Positions 8,916 to 17,839 are shown, counted from the first letter of the stretch. The stretch: 52,404 nt of DNA from BS750m-G62 sp964577175 (GCA_964577175.1 CAZNYC010000010.1:1-52404), one strand, 5' to 3'. Translations and numbers: made by a program. Notes: generated by a model not told the origin, from the letters alone.

Positions 8916-8992
8916 GCGCGGTGGCCCTCCGTACCCACCGCGCAGATGCCTGGTGAGGTCGAAGCGCGGCGGGGGCGGAGACCTGCCGCGCA
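8916..8992. repeat. Dispersed repeat family B, tandem pair
   Basis: Two palindromic units: GCGCGGTGGCC...ACCCACCGCGC, then GCGCGGCGGG...CCTGCCGCGC. They are separated by about 26 bases and fill the gap between the small basic protein and the aminotransferase. Confidence 0.75.
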
Positions 8993-9028
8993 AAACCCAT
9001 GCTGCATCCACCCAAGGAGTCCCCACCC

Positions 9029-10141
9029 GTGGCCGACCTGCCGCTCGCCGACCGCATGCAGCGCATCGACGCCTCGGGCATCCGCAAGGTCTTCGACCTG
9101 GCCGCCCGGCTCGAAAACCCCATCAACCTCAGCATCGGCCAGCCGGACTTCGACGTCCCCGACGCGTGCAAAGACCGGGCCGTCCGCGCCATCCGCGACG
9201 GCGCCAACCGCTACACCGTGACCCAGGGCGAGGCGGCGCTGCGGGAGGCCCTGGCCGACCGGCTCCGCACCGAGTTCGGCACGTTCGACGCCCCGCTGCT
9301 CGTCACGAGCGGCGTCTCGGGCGGCCTGCTCCTGGCGTTCCTGGCGACGATCAACCCCGGCGACGAGGTCCTCGTCCCGGACCCGTACTTTGTGATGTAT
9401 AAACACCTCGTGGGCCTCCTGGGCGGCGTGCCGGTCTTCGTCGACACGTACCCAAACTTCCGCCTGCAGCGGGAGACGCTGGAGGCGGCCGTCACCGGCC
9501 GCACGCGGATGCTCCTCCTCAACAGCCCCGCCAACCCCACCGGCGCAGTCATGGACCAGGGGGAACTCGAGGCGGCCGTCGACGTCGCCCGCCGGCACGA
9601 CCTGCTCCTCGTCTCCGACGAGATCTACGATGCGTACGCCTACGACGGGCCGGCCCCGAGCCCCTGGCCGATGTACGACCGCGTCCTGCTGCTGCGCGGG
9701 TTCTCGAAGACGTTCGCCATGACGGGGTGGCGGCTCGGGTACGCCGCCGGACCGGCGCCCATCATCTCGGCAATGACGACGCTCCAGCAGTACACGTTCG
9801 TGTGCGCCCCGGCGCCGTTTCAGCAGGCGGCGCTGGCGGCGCTGGAGACGGACCCCTCGGCCGGCATCGAGACGTTCCGTCGTCGGCGCGACGTCGTCTA
9901 CGAGGGGCTGAAGGGGCGGTTCACCGTCACGCGCCCCGGGGGGGCGTTCTACATCTTTCCGGAGGCGCCGGGGGGGTCCGGCACGCGGTTCGTCGAGCGG
10001 GCGATCGAGGCGGGCGTCCTCATCATTCCGGGCGGCGTATTCAGCGAGCGCGACACGCATTTCCGCCTGGCGTACACGGCGGACGACGACACGATCGAGC
10101 GGGGGCTGGTGATCCTGAATCGCCTGGCCGACGAGACGTAG
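9029..10141 (+). CDS. Class I/II pyridoxal-phosphate aminotransferase
   Basis: AspC/fold-type I aminotransferase, substrate not deducible. The GTG at 9029 has AAGGAGT nine bases upstream (9014-9020) and gives 370 residues; the in-frame ATG at 8999 would add ten unconserved residues. Typical blocks are NLSIGQPDFDVP near the N-terminus, NSPANPTGAV, VSDEIYDAYAYDG and the PLP-lysine motif RGFSKTFAMTGWRLGYAAG. The C-terminal small domain ends with GVFSERDTHFRLAYT. Close relatives include aspartate and branched-chain/aromatic aminotransferases. It has no clear operon partner. Confidence 0.9.
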   Translation: MADLPLADRMQRIDASGIRKVFDLAARLENPINLSIGQPDFDVPDACKDRAVRAIRDGANRYTVTQGEAALREALADRLRTEFGTFDAPLLVTSGVSGGLLLAFLATINPGDEVLVPDPYFVMYKHLVGLLGGVPVFVDTYPNFRLQRETLEAAVTGRTRMLLLNSPANPTGAVMDQGELEAAVDVARRHDLLLVSDEIYDAYAYDGPAPSPWPMYDRVLLLRGFSKTFAMTGWRLGYAAGPAPIISAMTTLQQYTFVCAPAPFQQAALAALETDPSAGIETFRRRRDVVYEGLKGRFTVTRPGGAFYIFPEAPGGSGTRFVERAIEAGVLIIPGGVFSERDTHFRLAYTADDDTIERGLVILNRLADET

Positions 10142-10425
10142 CGAAGCACGACGGCTGAAATGACGAACCCACGCCGGCGGGGCCGACCCGTCGGCACGCC
10201 TCAGTCAATCGTCATTCGGGCTTCGTCATTCGTCATTCCTCCTGCGGCTCGTCATCAGGCGGCGTGCGGACACGCGTTTTTGCTTGCAAGCGGGGCCGGG
10301 GTCTGCTAGGCTCCCGCGTCTAGTACCGGCCGCCGACGCCCGCCCGCTGGGGCGGCGCTTCGGCGGCGTGCGATATCGGAGACGATGCGCCGGGCCGGCC
10401 GCCGGCCCAGGAAGACAGAAAGGCG

Positions 10426-10455
10426 TTGCACACGGGCTTGGCGCGGCGATAGAAT
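10426..10455 (+). promoter_or_regulatory. Sigma-70 promoter for the acyl-chain cassette
   Basis: TTGCAC (10426-10431), 18-base spacer, TAGAAT (10450-10455), leaving a leader of only about 13 bases before the ATG at 10475. A second, more distal candidate is TTGCAA (10284-10289), 17 bases, TAGGCT (10307-10312). The rest of 10142-10425 holds short CGTCATTC repeats near 10207-10235 and no gene. Confidence 0.5.
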
Positions 10456-10474
10456 GCCGCCCCGGTAACTTGCG

Positions 10475-10975
10475 ATGAAATTCTACCTCGTCGATCACAT
10501 TCAGGAACTGGAGCCGCCCGACCGCATCGTCGCCGTCAAAAACCTCACCTTGGCCGAAGAGTACCTGGCGGACCATTTCCCGTCGTATCCGGTGCTGCCC
10601 GGCGTGCTGATGCTGGAGGCGCTGGTGCAGTCGGCGGCCTGGCTGGTCCGCACGGCCCGGGACTTCGAGCCGACGCTGATTCTGCTGAAGGAGGCCCGGA
10701 ACGTCCGCTACGGCGCGTTCGTGCGGCCGGGCGGGCAACTGGTGATGGAAGTGACGGCCAAGGAGATCGGCGAGGAGACGAGCACCTTCAAGGCCGTCGG
10801 ACGCTGCCGGGACGCCACGGCCGTCCAGGCCCGCCTCGTCCTGGAGCACGGGACGGTGGCGGACGAGGAACCGGGCGCCGAGGCGGTCGACGACCGGCTC
10901 CGCACGTTCTGGCGCGAGCGGTTCACACTGATCGGAGGACCCCAGGCCTTGGAAGCGGCGGCCGAGGCGTCCTGA
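10475..10975 (+). CDS. FabZ-like 3-hydroxyacyl-ACP dehydratase (first of two)
   Basis: 166-residue hotdog-fold protein. The FabZ active-site block is intact: DHFPSYPVLPGVLMLEALVQ with His34 and Glu48, so it should dehydrate 3-hydroxyacyl thioesters carried on an ACP. The C-terminal extension of about 30 residues (after GTVADEEPG) is longer than in housekeeping FabZ. The start ATG at 10475 lacks a good Shine-Dalgarno site. It is first in a run of seven plus-strand genes; the ACP follows after 31 bases. The paired arrangement of two short dehydratases around an ACP suggests a specialised acyl-chain pathway, not bulk fatty-acid synthesis. Confidence 0.88.
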   Translation: MKFYLVDHIQELEPPDRIVAVKNLTLAEEYLADHFPSYPVLPGVLMLEALVQSAAWLVRTARDFEPTLILLKEARNVRYGAFVRPGGQLVMEVTAKEIGEETSTFKAVGRCRDATAVQARLVLEHGTVADEEPGAEAVDDRLRTFWRERFTLIGGPQALEAAAEAS

Positions 10976-11006
10976 GCCTGCACCTTAATTGGGGAGGTCA
11001 CGCACG

Positions 11007-11405
11007 ATGGCTTTGAGTCGCGACGAGATCATGGAGAAGGTCCGCGAGGCCCTCGTCGACGCCCTCGGCGTCGACGAGGACGAGGTCACGCCCGAGGCCC
11101 GCATCGGCGGCGACCTGGGCGCCGAGAGCATCGATTACCTCGACATCGTCTTCCGCCTCGAGAAGGCGTTCAACATCAAGATTCCCCGGGGCGACCTCTT
11201 TCCGGACAACATCCTCCAGAGCGACGAGTTCGTGCAGGACGGCAAACTGACCGAAAAGGGGCTGGAGGAACTCAAGAGCCGCCTCCCCCACGCCGACCTC
11301 TCGGAATTCGAGAAAAACCCCAACGTCGACGACATCGCCGACCTGTTCACCGTGGACATGATCGTCCGCTACATCGAGTCGAAGGTGAACGGGGAGGCCG
11401 GCTGA
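11007..11405 (+). CDS. Acyl carrier protein, long form
   Basis: 132 residues beginning MALSRDEIMEKVREAL, with GGGGAGGT eight bases upstream of the ATG (10991-10998). The phosphopantetheine site is DLGAESIDYLDIVFRLEKAF, with the serine in GAESID. It is about 50 residues longer than a housekeeping ACP. An extra helical segment (FPDNILQSDEFVQDG to SEFEKNPN) lies between helices II and III, and the final helix VDDIADLFTVDMIVRYIES is conserved. It would carry the intermediates handled by the flanking dehydratases and ketosynthases. An in-frame ATG at 10989 lies upstream of the ribosome site and is not preferred. Confidence 0.9.
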   Translation: MALSRDEIMEKVREALVDALGVDEDEVTPEARIGGDLGAESIDYLDIVFRLEKAFNIKIPRGDLFPDNILQSDEFVQDGKLTEKGLEELKSRLPHADLSEFEKNPNVDDIADLFTVDMIVRYIESKVNGEAG

Positions 11406-11451
11406 CCCGGCCGGTCCGAACGGACGCCACCGCCCCGCCGGGAGCCCCGCG

Positions 11452-11955
11452 ATGCGCTGGATCTGGATCGACCGATTTACCGCCTTCGAGTCCGGCCGAC
11501 GCGCCGTGGCCGTCAAGTGCGTCACCCTGGCCGAAGATCACCTATACGACCACGTGCCGGGGTACCCGGTGCATCCGCCCACGCTCATGATCGAGGGCAT
11601 GGCACAGACGGCGGGCGTCCTGGTCGGCGACGCCTTCGACTTCAAGGAGAAAGTCATCCTGGCCAAGGTGACGCGGGCCACGTTCCACGCCCACGTGCGG
11701 CCGGGGGACCGTATCCGGTTCGACGCCGAGGTCCAGGGCGAGGTCCGCCAGGAAGGCGCGGCCGTCTCCGGGCGGATCACCCGCAACGGCAACCTGGTGG
11801 CCGAGATCGAACTCATGTTCGCCCACCTCGACCAGTCGCGGGGGCCCGTGGAACCCGGCGAGGGCAACTTCGTGTTCAACGATGATTTCGTCGGTCTCCT
11901 GCGGATGCGGACCCTGCGAAACCTGGGCGCCTCCGACCCCTCCCCCGACGCCTGA
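11452..11955 (+). CDS. FabZ-like 3-hydroxyacyl-ACP dehydratase (second)
   Basis: 167-residue hotdog protein, a divergent partner of the 10475 gene with the same spacing: His34 and Glu48 in DHVPGYPVHPPTLMIEGMAQ. The usual PGV of FabZ is replaced by PPT, so substrate range may differ. The N-terminus MRWIWIDRF is, from general knowledge, typical of planctomycete members. The two related dehydratases could form a heteromer or act at different chain lengths; this is inference. Start ATG at 11452; the ketosynthase starts 15 bases after the stop. Confidence 0.85.
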   Translation: MRWIWIDRFTAFESGRRAVAVKCVTLAEDHLYDHVPGYPVHPPTLMIEGMAQTAGVLVGDAFDFKEKVILAKVTRATFHAHVRPGDRIRFDAEVQGEVRQEGAAVSGRITRNGNLVAEIELMFAHLDQSRGPVEPGEGNFVFNDDFVGLLRMRTLRNLGASDPSPDA

Positions 11956-11970
11956 GCCGGAGAGACCCAC

Positions 11971-13290
11971 GTGCACCGCCGCATCGCGATCACCGGGACA
12001 GGGCTGGCCGGCCCCGCCGGCGACCCGCAAGGCTTGGCGGCGGCCCTGCGCGAGGGCCGCAGCGCCGTCGCCCCCATCGCACGCTTCGACGCCTCCGGCT
12101 TCCCCAGCCGGCTGGGCGGCGAGGTGCCCGACGACTTCGATCCCACCGAGGGAACCCGCAAGGACCAGCGCCGCTACATCAAGAAGAACCGCAAGGTCAT
12201 GGCCAGGGACATCCAACTCGCCATGGGTGCCACCTGCCGGGCCGTCCTCGACACCGGCCTGGACGTCGGCGAGGACGACCAGCCCCTGCCCACCATCGAC
12301 CATGCCCGGTTCGGGATGATCTACGGCACGTCGTTCATCCCGACGACGCTCGAGGACCTGGCCCAGCCCGTCCGGGCGTCGGCCTCGGACGGCAAGGTCG
12401 ATCTGAAGGACTGGGGCACCAAGGGCATCCCGCAGATGTTCCCGCTGTGGCTGCTCAAGCACCTGCCCAACATGCACGCCTGCCATGCCGGCATCCTGTG
12501 GGACGCCCAGGGGCCCAGCAACTCGCTGACGTGTTCCGACGCCGGGGCCCTGGTGGCCCTGGACGAGGCCGTCCGCATCCTGCGGCGCGGGGCGGCGGAC
12601 CTGATGATCGTCGGCGGCGCCGAGAGCCGCGTCTGCCCCCTGCTGCTCATCCGCTATTCGCTCCTCGGCCGCCTGGTGACCGCCGAGGTCGAGCCGGCGA
12701 AGGCCTCGCGGCCGTTCGACCGGGGGGCCCTCGGCTGGGTCGCCGCCGAGGCCGCCGTCGCCGCCGTCCTGGAGGACCTCGACACGGCCAAGGCCCGCGG
12801 CGCCCGCATCCTGGGCGAGGTGCTCGGCACGGGCGTCGGCACGACCACCGCCGGCATCAACGCCTGCGACCCGGACGGCGCCGCCGTCGCCGCCGCCGTC
12901 CGACGGGCCCTCCAGGACGCCGGCGTCGCGCCGGGGGACCTGGCCGCCGTCTGGGCCCACGGCACGGGTCTGGCGGAACAGGACCGGAGCGAGGCGGCCG
13001 GCCTGGCCGCCGCCCTCCACGGCGCCGCCGACCGCGTGCCCGTCACCGCCACGAAGGGGGTGACCGGCCATATCGGGGCCGCCAGCGGCCTGGCGGACCT
13101 GGCGGCCGCGTTTGTCCTCGCCGAGGACGGCATCGTGCCGCCCATCCTGGGCTGCGACGAGCCGGACCCCGAGGTCCGGCTGAACCTCGTCACGGGCGAG
13201 GCCGCCGAGTTGACCGGCGACCTGATCCTGGTAACCACGAACGCGGTGGGCGGCCAGACCGCCGCCGTCGTCGTTAAACTGAATCGATAA
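11971..13290 (+). CDS. 3-oxoacyl-ACP synthase-like ketosynthase (first)
   Basis: 439-residue thiolase-fold ketosynthase of the KAS I/II group, condensing acyl-ACP with malonyl-ACP. Catalytic residues are present: Cys188 in SNSLTCSDAGALVAL, the first His in AHGTGLAEQD, and Lys with the second His in TKGVTGHIGAASG. The Cys context (TCSDAG) departs from the usual TACAAG, suggesting unusual specificity or a role as subunit of a heterodimer with the next gene. The start is GTG at 11971 (MHRRIAITGTGLAGP), with GGAGAG eight bases upstream. The stop is followed by repeat A copy 2. Confidence 0.9.
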   Translation: MHRRIAITGTGLAGPAGDPQGLAAALREGRSAVAPIARFDASGFPSRLGGEVPDDFDPTEGTRKDQRRYIKKNRKVMARDIQLAMGATCRAVLDTGLDVGEDDQPLPTIDHARFGMIYGTSFIPTTLEDLAQPVRASASDGKVDLKDWGTKGIPQMFPLWLLKHLPNMHACHAGILWDAQGPSNSLTCSDAGALVALDEAVRILRRGAADLMIVGGAESRVCPLLLIRYSLLGRLVTAEVEPAKASRPFDRGALGWVAAEAAVAAVLEDLDTAKARGARILGEVLGTGVGTTTAGINACDPDGAAVAAAVRRALQDAGVAPGDLAAVWAHGTGLAEQDRSEAAGLAAALHGAADRVPVTATKGVTGHIGAASGLADLAAAFVLAEDGIVPPILGCDEPDPEVRLNLVTGEAAELTGDLILVTTNAVGGQTAAVVVKLNR

Positions 13291-13315
13291 GTGCGACAAA
13301 GGCAATGCCTGCGAT

Positions 13316-13416
13316 TGTCATTCTGAGGAGCGGCGAAGCCGCGACGAAGCATCTCGCCTCGACGCGGTTCGCACGGCGAGATTCTTCGGCCCCGCAAGCG
13401 GGACCTCAGAATGACA
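13316..13416. repeat. Dispersed repeat family A, copy 2
   Basis: About 101 bp from TGTCATTCTGAGG to CCTCAGAATGACA, with inverted halves carrying GCATCTCGCC and its GAGATTCTTCGGC counterpart. It separates the two ketosynthase genes. Its final ATGACA creates an in-frame but unlikely ATG (13411) upstream of the next gene. Confidence 0.9.
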
Positions 13417-13437
13417 GGCACGGCGAATGAACAGGCC

Positions 13438-14730
13438 ATGACACGACGCGTCGTCATCACGGGGCTGGGCACCTGCAACCCCCTCGGCCGGGAGGTGGAG
13501 GCCGCCTGGCAGGCGCTGCTGGCGGGCAAGAGCGGCATCCGCGACATCTTCGTCTTCGACGCCTCGACGTTCCCGACGACGTTCGCCGCCCAGGTGGAGG
13601 ACTTCGACCTGGCCCCGTACGTGGGCGACCCGGATTCCTTCGAGCAGGCCGGCCGCAACGTCCGCTTCGCCATGGCCGCCGCACGCCGCGCCATGGAGGA
13701 CGCCGGCTTCGCCGACGGCGAGGACGTCGACCGCGACCGGTTCGGCCTCTACACGGGCAGCGGCGAGGGACGGCTCGACTTCCACAGCCTGACCCACTCC
13801 ATCGCCGACGCCCTGGACGGCGATGACGAGGCCGACACCGTCCGCTTCGCCCAGGCGGCCCTGAAGCGGTACGACGCGATGTCGGAACTCGAGCAGGAAC
13901 CGAACATGCCGGCCAACCACCTGGCCACCGAATACGGCCTGCGGGGACCGGCCTACTCGAACCTGACCGCCTGCGCCGCCAGCACCCAGGCCATCGGCGA
14001 GGCGTTCGACCTCGTGCGCACCGGGCGGGCGGACCTCATGCTGACGGGCGGCACGCACTCGATGATCCATCCGCTCGGCGTGGCGGGGTTCAACCTGCTG
14101 ACGGCCATCGCGACCGAGCCGAAGGACGAGCCCTGGCGAGCCAGCCGCCCGTTCGACCGCGACCGCGGCGGGTTCGTCCTCGGCGAAGGCTCGACCATGA
14201 TGGTCCTGGAGGAACTGGAGCACGCCCGCCGCCGCGGCGCGCGCATCTGGGCCGAACTCGTCGGCTTCGGCACCAGTGCCGACGCCTACCGCATGACGGA
14301 CATCCATCCCGAAGGCCGCGGACCCGCCGCCTCTATGCAGATGGCCCTCGACGACGCCGGCGTCGCCCCGGCGGAGATCGACTACATCAGCGCGCACGGC
14401 ACGGGCACGCAGGAGAACGACCGCGTCGAGACGATGGCCGTCAAACGCATCTTCGGCGACCACGCCCGGCGGGTGCCGATCTCCAGCGTCAAGAGCGAAC
14501 TCGGGCACCTGATTGCGGCCGCCGGCGCCACCGAACTCATGACGTGCATCCTGGCGATCCGCGACGGCGTGGTCCCGCCCACCGTCAATCTCGACACGCC
14601 GGACCCGGAATGCGACCTCGACTACGTGCCGCACCAGGCCCGCGAGGTGGGTGTCGAGGTGTGCCTGTCGAACTCGTTCGGGTTCGGCGGGCAGAACGAT
14701 TCCCTGGTGATTCGCCGCTTCGTTTCCTAG
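13438..14730 (+). CDS. 3-oxoacyl-ACP synthase II-like ketosynthase (second)
   Basis: 430-residue KAS II-type condensing enzyme. Triad: Cys179 in SNLTACAASTQAIG, His in ISAHGTGTQEND, and Lys plus His in SVKSELGHLIAAAG. It ends with the usual SNSFGFGGQNDSLV. The start is placed at ATG 13438 (MTRRVVITGLG), which matches the family N-terminus. The ATG at 13411 lies inside the preceding repeat and would add nine foreign residues. Along with the 11971 gene this gives two ketosynthases for one ACP, as in type II systems with a condensing pair. Confidence 0.92.
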   Translation: MTRRVVITGLGTCNPLGREVEAAWQALLAGKSGIRDIFVFDASTFPTTFAAQVEDFDLAPYVGDPDSFEQAGRNVRFAMAAARRAMEDAGFADGEDVDRDRFGLYTGSGEGRLDFHSLTHSIADALDGDDEADTVRFAQAALKRYDAMSELEQEPNMPANHLATEYGLRGPAYSNLTACAASTQAIGEAFDLVRTGRADLMLTGGTHSMIHPLGVAGFNLLTAIATEPKDEPWRASRPFDRDRGGFVLGEGSTMMVLEELEHARRRGARIWAELVGFGTSADAYRMTDIHPEGRGPAASMQMALDDAGVAPAEIDYISAHGTGTQENDRVETMAVKRIFGDHARRVPISSVKSELGHLIAAAGATELMTCILAIRDGVVPPTVNLDTPDPECDLDYVPHQAREVGVEVCLSNSFGFGGQNDSLVIRRFVS

Positions 14731-14762
14731 AATCGTGTCGCGCCGTTCAGCATAAGGCGAAT

Positions 14763-14832
14763 CGCGGTGGGTCTCCGCGCCCGCCGCGCAGCCGAGAATC
14801 CGGGGTGCTTGCGCGGTGGGTACGGAGACCCG
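14763..14832. repeat. Dispersed repeat family B, tandem pair
   Basis: GCGGTGGGTCTCCGCGCCCG-type unit and GCGCGGTGGGTACGGAGACC unit about 20 bases apart, between the second ketosynthase and the hydrolase. Confidence 0.75.
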
Positions 14833-14873
14833 TTGCCCAAGGCCGCACCACACTGCACGGAGACATCGCCGTC

Positions 14874-16040
14874 ATGGGCCGTGCACTCTCGCTGCTGATG
14901 CTCGCCGCCGAGGCCGATTCCAAGGGGACCGGCGCCGACCCCGGCGCGCTGGCCCGTCACTGGCCGCTCATCGCCGTCCTCGTCGGCGTGGCCGTCGTCC
15001 TCACCCTCTTCATCCTGTACGTCGTGAAGTACCTGCGGCTGGCGGTGAACCTGTTCCTGGACACACCGCTGCCGATGACCGCCACGCTTTACGACTACAC
15101 GCCGCCCGAGGGCGAGGTCGTCTGGTTCCGCAGCATGGAAGGGCGGCAGTTGCGCGGCATGTTCATCGAGCGCCCCCCCGGAACGCCGGACCGCGGCACG
15201 ATCATCTTCTGCCATGAGTACGGCAGCGACATGCTGAGCGCCGGCCGGTACGCCGCCGGCCTGGTCGAGGCCGGGTACACGGTCTTCACGTTCGACTTCC
15301 GCGGGCACGGGGGGAGTTTCGCCCCCAAGTATTACGAGCCCCGCCACTGGCCGTCCAATTACGAGGTCCACGACATCCTCGCCGCCGTCGCCACCGTCAA
15401 GAGCCAGCGGCCGGACGAGGCCGAGCAGGTGGGCATCCTCGGCATCAGCCGGGGCGCCAGCGCCGCCATCGTGGCAGCGGCCCTGACGACCGACATCGGG
15501 TGCCTGGCGGCCGACGGCGCCTTCTCCACCGACCGCAGCATCGACGACCTGCTGAAACGGTGGGTCCAGATCTTCGCCCGCGTCGACCTGGCCCGCGCCA
15601 TGCGGTCGATGACCGCCTACCGCTTCTTCCGGGCCCTGCTGATGTTCTACGTGGAACTGAAGTGCCGCTGCCGCTTCCCCAGTACGCGGCGGGCGCTGAC
15701 GAAACTGGAGTCCGTCCCCATCCTGTTCGTCCACGGCGAGCGCGACACGTACGTCCCCCCCGAGCAGACCCGCGCCCTGCACGACGACAAGCCGGGCCCC
15801 AAGGCCATCTGGATGTGCCCCGAGGCCAAGCACAACCAGGCCGTCGCCACCGACCCCGACCGCTACCACCGCACGCTGCGCGGCTTCTTCGACCGGCACA
15901 TGGGTGGCGAAACGGAGGACGCCGGCGAACCGTCCGACGGCGCCGCGGCGGCCGACACCGCCGACCGGTTTCAGGAGACCGAGGCGTCCGGCCCGGCCGA
16001 CGTCCCGTCCACCGACACGGCGGGAGGACCGGCGTCATGA
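14874..16040 (+). CDS. Membrane-anchored alpha/beta hydrolase
   Basis: 388 residues. An N-terminal membrane helix (about 31-52, LIAVLVGVAVVLTLFILYVV) is followed by a serine-hydrolase domain. The oxyanion/lid block is FDFRGHGGSF, the nucleophile is Ser192 in GISRGAS, the likely acid is in VHGERDTYVPP and the catalytic His is in AKHNQAV. The C-terminal tail is Ala/Asp-rich and disordered. The start at 14874 follows repeat B; longer readings run into the repeat. The stop overlaps the GH3 start (ATGA), so the two are translationally coupled. In this cassette it could release or transfer the finished acyl chain; this is inference. Confidence 0.85.
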   Translation: MGRALSLLMLAAEADSKGTGADPGALARHWPLIAVLVGVAVVLTLFILYVVKYLRLAVNLFLDTPLPMTATLYDYTPPEGEVVWFRSMEGRQLRGMFIERPPGTPDRGTIIFCHEYGSDMLSAGRYAAGLVEAGYTVFTFDFRGHGGSFAPKYYEPRHWPSNYEVHDILAAVATVKSQRPDEAEQVGILGISRGASAAIVAAALTTDIGCLAADGAFSTDRSIDDLLKRWVQIFARVDLARAMRSMTAYRFFRALLMFYVELKCRCRFPSTRRALTKLESVPILFVHGERDTYVPPEQTRALHDDKPGPKAIWMCPEAKHNQAVATDPDRYHRTLRGFFDRHMGGETEDAGEPSDGAAAADTADRFQETEASGPADVPSTDTAGGPAS

Positions 16041-17722
16041 GCACCTCCTTGGCCGCCCGCGCGCAACGGCTCCTGGCGGTGCCCGTCCTGTGGGAAGCGA
16101 ACCGGCAGGCCCGGTGCTGGCGGCGGGACGTGCGCGACACGCGCCGCGTGCAGGAGGCCGTCCTCGCCCGGGTGCTGGCCGACGCCGCACGCACGCACTT
16201 CGGACGCGACGCCGGTCTCGCCGGCGCCCGCACCGTGGAGGACCTGCGCGCCTGCCTGCCCATCGCCGGTTATGAGCGGGTGGCGCCGTACGTCGAGCGG
16301 ATGACCCGTGGCGAGGTGGAGGCCCTCTTTCCCGCGGGCACGCGGGTCCACATGTTCGCGAAGACGAGCGGCACGACCGGCCGCGCGAAGTACATCCCCG
16401 TCACCGACACCGTCCTGCGGGACTACCGGGCCGGCTGGCACATCTGGGGCTCGCAGGCGCTGCGCGATCACGTCGACGCCTTCGGCGCCAAGATCCTCCA
16501 GATCTCCAGCCGGGTCGACGAGGAGGTCACGCCGTCCGGCCTGCCGGCGGGCGCCATCTCCGGCCTGGCCGCCCGGAGTCAGCGGCGGGTCGTTCGGCGC
16601 CACTACGTGACGCCCCCCGCCTGCGCCTACGCCTGCGACACGGCTGCCAAGTACTACATCATCTGCCGGCTCGGTCTCCAGTGCGACCGGGTCATGCCGA
16701 TCACGGCCAACCCGAGCACGCTGCTCGGCCTGGCCCGGACGCTGGACCGGCGGAAGGAGGACCTGCTCCGCGACCTGGCCGACGGCACCCTGGCCGACGA
16801 CGCCCGCCTCGACGCCCCCCACCGCCGCTGCATCGAGCGGTGCCTCCGCGCCTGCCCCGACCGGGCCCGGCGTTTTGCGCACCTCGCGGAGGCCCGCGGC
16901 CGGCTGTACCCGAAGGACGTCTGGGACGTCCCGCTCATCGGCACCTGGAAGGGCGGCACGCTGAGCCTGTACCTGCGCGAGATGCCCCGCTACTGGGGCG
17001 AGGCGGCGGTTCGCGATATCGGCCTCATCGCCTCCGAGGGACGCTTCTCCGTGCCGGTCGAGAGCGACGGCAGCGCGGGCATCCTGGAGACGACGCGCAC
17101 CTTTTACGAGTTCGTACCGGAGGCGGAAATCCACAACGAGCACCCCACGGCGCTGCTCGCCCACGAGGTGGAGGTGGGCGGGCGCTATGTCCTGGTCGTG
17201 ACGACGGTAGGCGGCCTGTTCCGCTACAACATGGGCGACGTCGTCCAGGTAACGGGCCGGGTGGGCGAGACGCCCCTCATCGAGTTCCTGAACAAGGGCG
17301 AGCACGTCGCCAACCTGACCGGCGAAAAGGTGACCGAGCACCACGTCATCGCGGCCGTCAACGAGGTGGTGGCCGAGCGCGGCCTGGCACCGGCGGGGTA
17401 CTGCCTCTCGCCCACCTGGGACGAGGTGCCGTACTACAGCCTCCTCGTCGAGACGGACGACGTGCCGGCCGAGACCGCCCCGGCATTTGCCGCCGCGGTT
17501 GACTCCGCCCTGGCGCGCCTTAACATGGAGTACGAGGCGAAACGCGCCTCCGGCCGGCTGGCGCCGATCCGCGTCAAGACGGTGCCCGACGGCACGTGGG
17601 ACGCGTACGACCGCGAGATGATCGCGCGCCGAAACGGCCGCGTCGAACAGTATAAGCACAAGTTCCTGGAACCCGAGATCGACTTCGAGCGGCGGTTCGA
17701 GATTCTCGCCGAGTACGCGTAG
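16037..17722 (+). CDS. GH3-family (auxin-responsive GH3-like) acyl-adenylating enzyme
   Basis: 561 residues. GH3 proteins activate a carboxylic acid with ATP and transfer the acyl group, in plants to an amino acid. The adenylation motif TSGTTGRAKYIPVT lies at about 110-123. Later blocks include GTWKGGTLSLYLREMPRYWG, TRTFYEFVPE and NMGDVVQVTG, then the C-terminal lid with EFLNKGEHVANLTGEKVTEH. Length is normal for bacterial members, whose substrates are mostly unknown. Its ATG overlaps the stop of the hydrolase. Following dehydratase, ACP and ketosynthase genes, it may conjugate the acyl product to an amine or amino acid; this is inference. Confidence 0.88.
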   Translation: MSTSLAARAQRLLAVPVLWEANRQARCWRRDVRDTRRVQEAVLARVLADAARTHFGRDAGLAGARTVEDLRACLPIAGYERVAPYVERMTRGEVEALFPAGTRVHMFAKTSGTTGRAKYIPVTDTVLRDYRAGWHIWGSQALRDHVDAFGAKILQISSRVDEEVTPSGLPAGAISGLAARSQRRVVRRHYVTPPACAYACDTAAKYYIICRLGLQCDRVMPITANPSTLLGLARTLDRRKEDLLRDLADGTLADDARLDAPHRRCIERCLRACPDRARRFAHLAEARGRLYPKDVWDVPLIGTWKGGTLSLYLREMPRYWGEAAVRDIGLIASEGRFSVPVESDGSAGILETTRTFYEFVPEAEIHNEHPTALLAHEVEVGGRYVLVVTTVGGLFRYNMGDVVQVTGRVGETPLIEFLNKGEHVANLTGEKVTEHHVIAAVNEVVAERGLAPAGYCLSPTWDEVPYYSLLVETDDVPAETAPAFAAAVDSALARLNMEYEAKRASGRLAPIRVKTVPDGTWDAYDREMIARRNGRVEQYKHKFLEPEIDFERRFEILAEYA

Positions 17723-17732
17723 GGCCCGGATA

Positions 17733-17810
17733 GCGCGGTGGGCAGTCTTGCCCACCGCGACAGACGACAGGCTGGGGCGCTGCGCGGTGCCCAGGATTGC
17801 GCACCGCGCG
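17733..17810. repeat. Dispersed repeat family B, tandem pair (CAGTCTTG-loop type)
   Basis: GCGCGGTGGGCAGTCTTGCC unit and GCGCGGTGCCCAGGATTGCG unit, each palindromic, directly after the GH3 stop. Confidence 0.75.
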
Positions 17811-17839
17811 ATCGCGTACCAGGCTCACAGCGCAGGAAT

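Noticed and set aside
13411..13437. Upstream ATG of the second ketosynthase
   Set aside because: The codon is created by the end of repeat A copy 2; the conserved KAS N-terminus begins at 13438.
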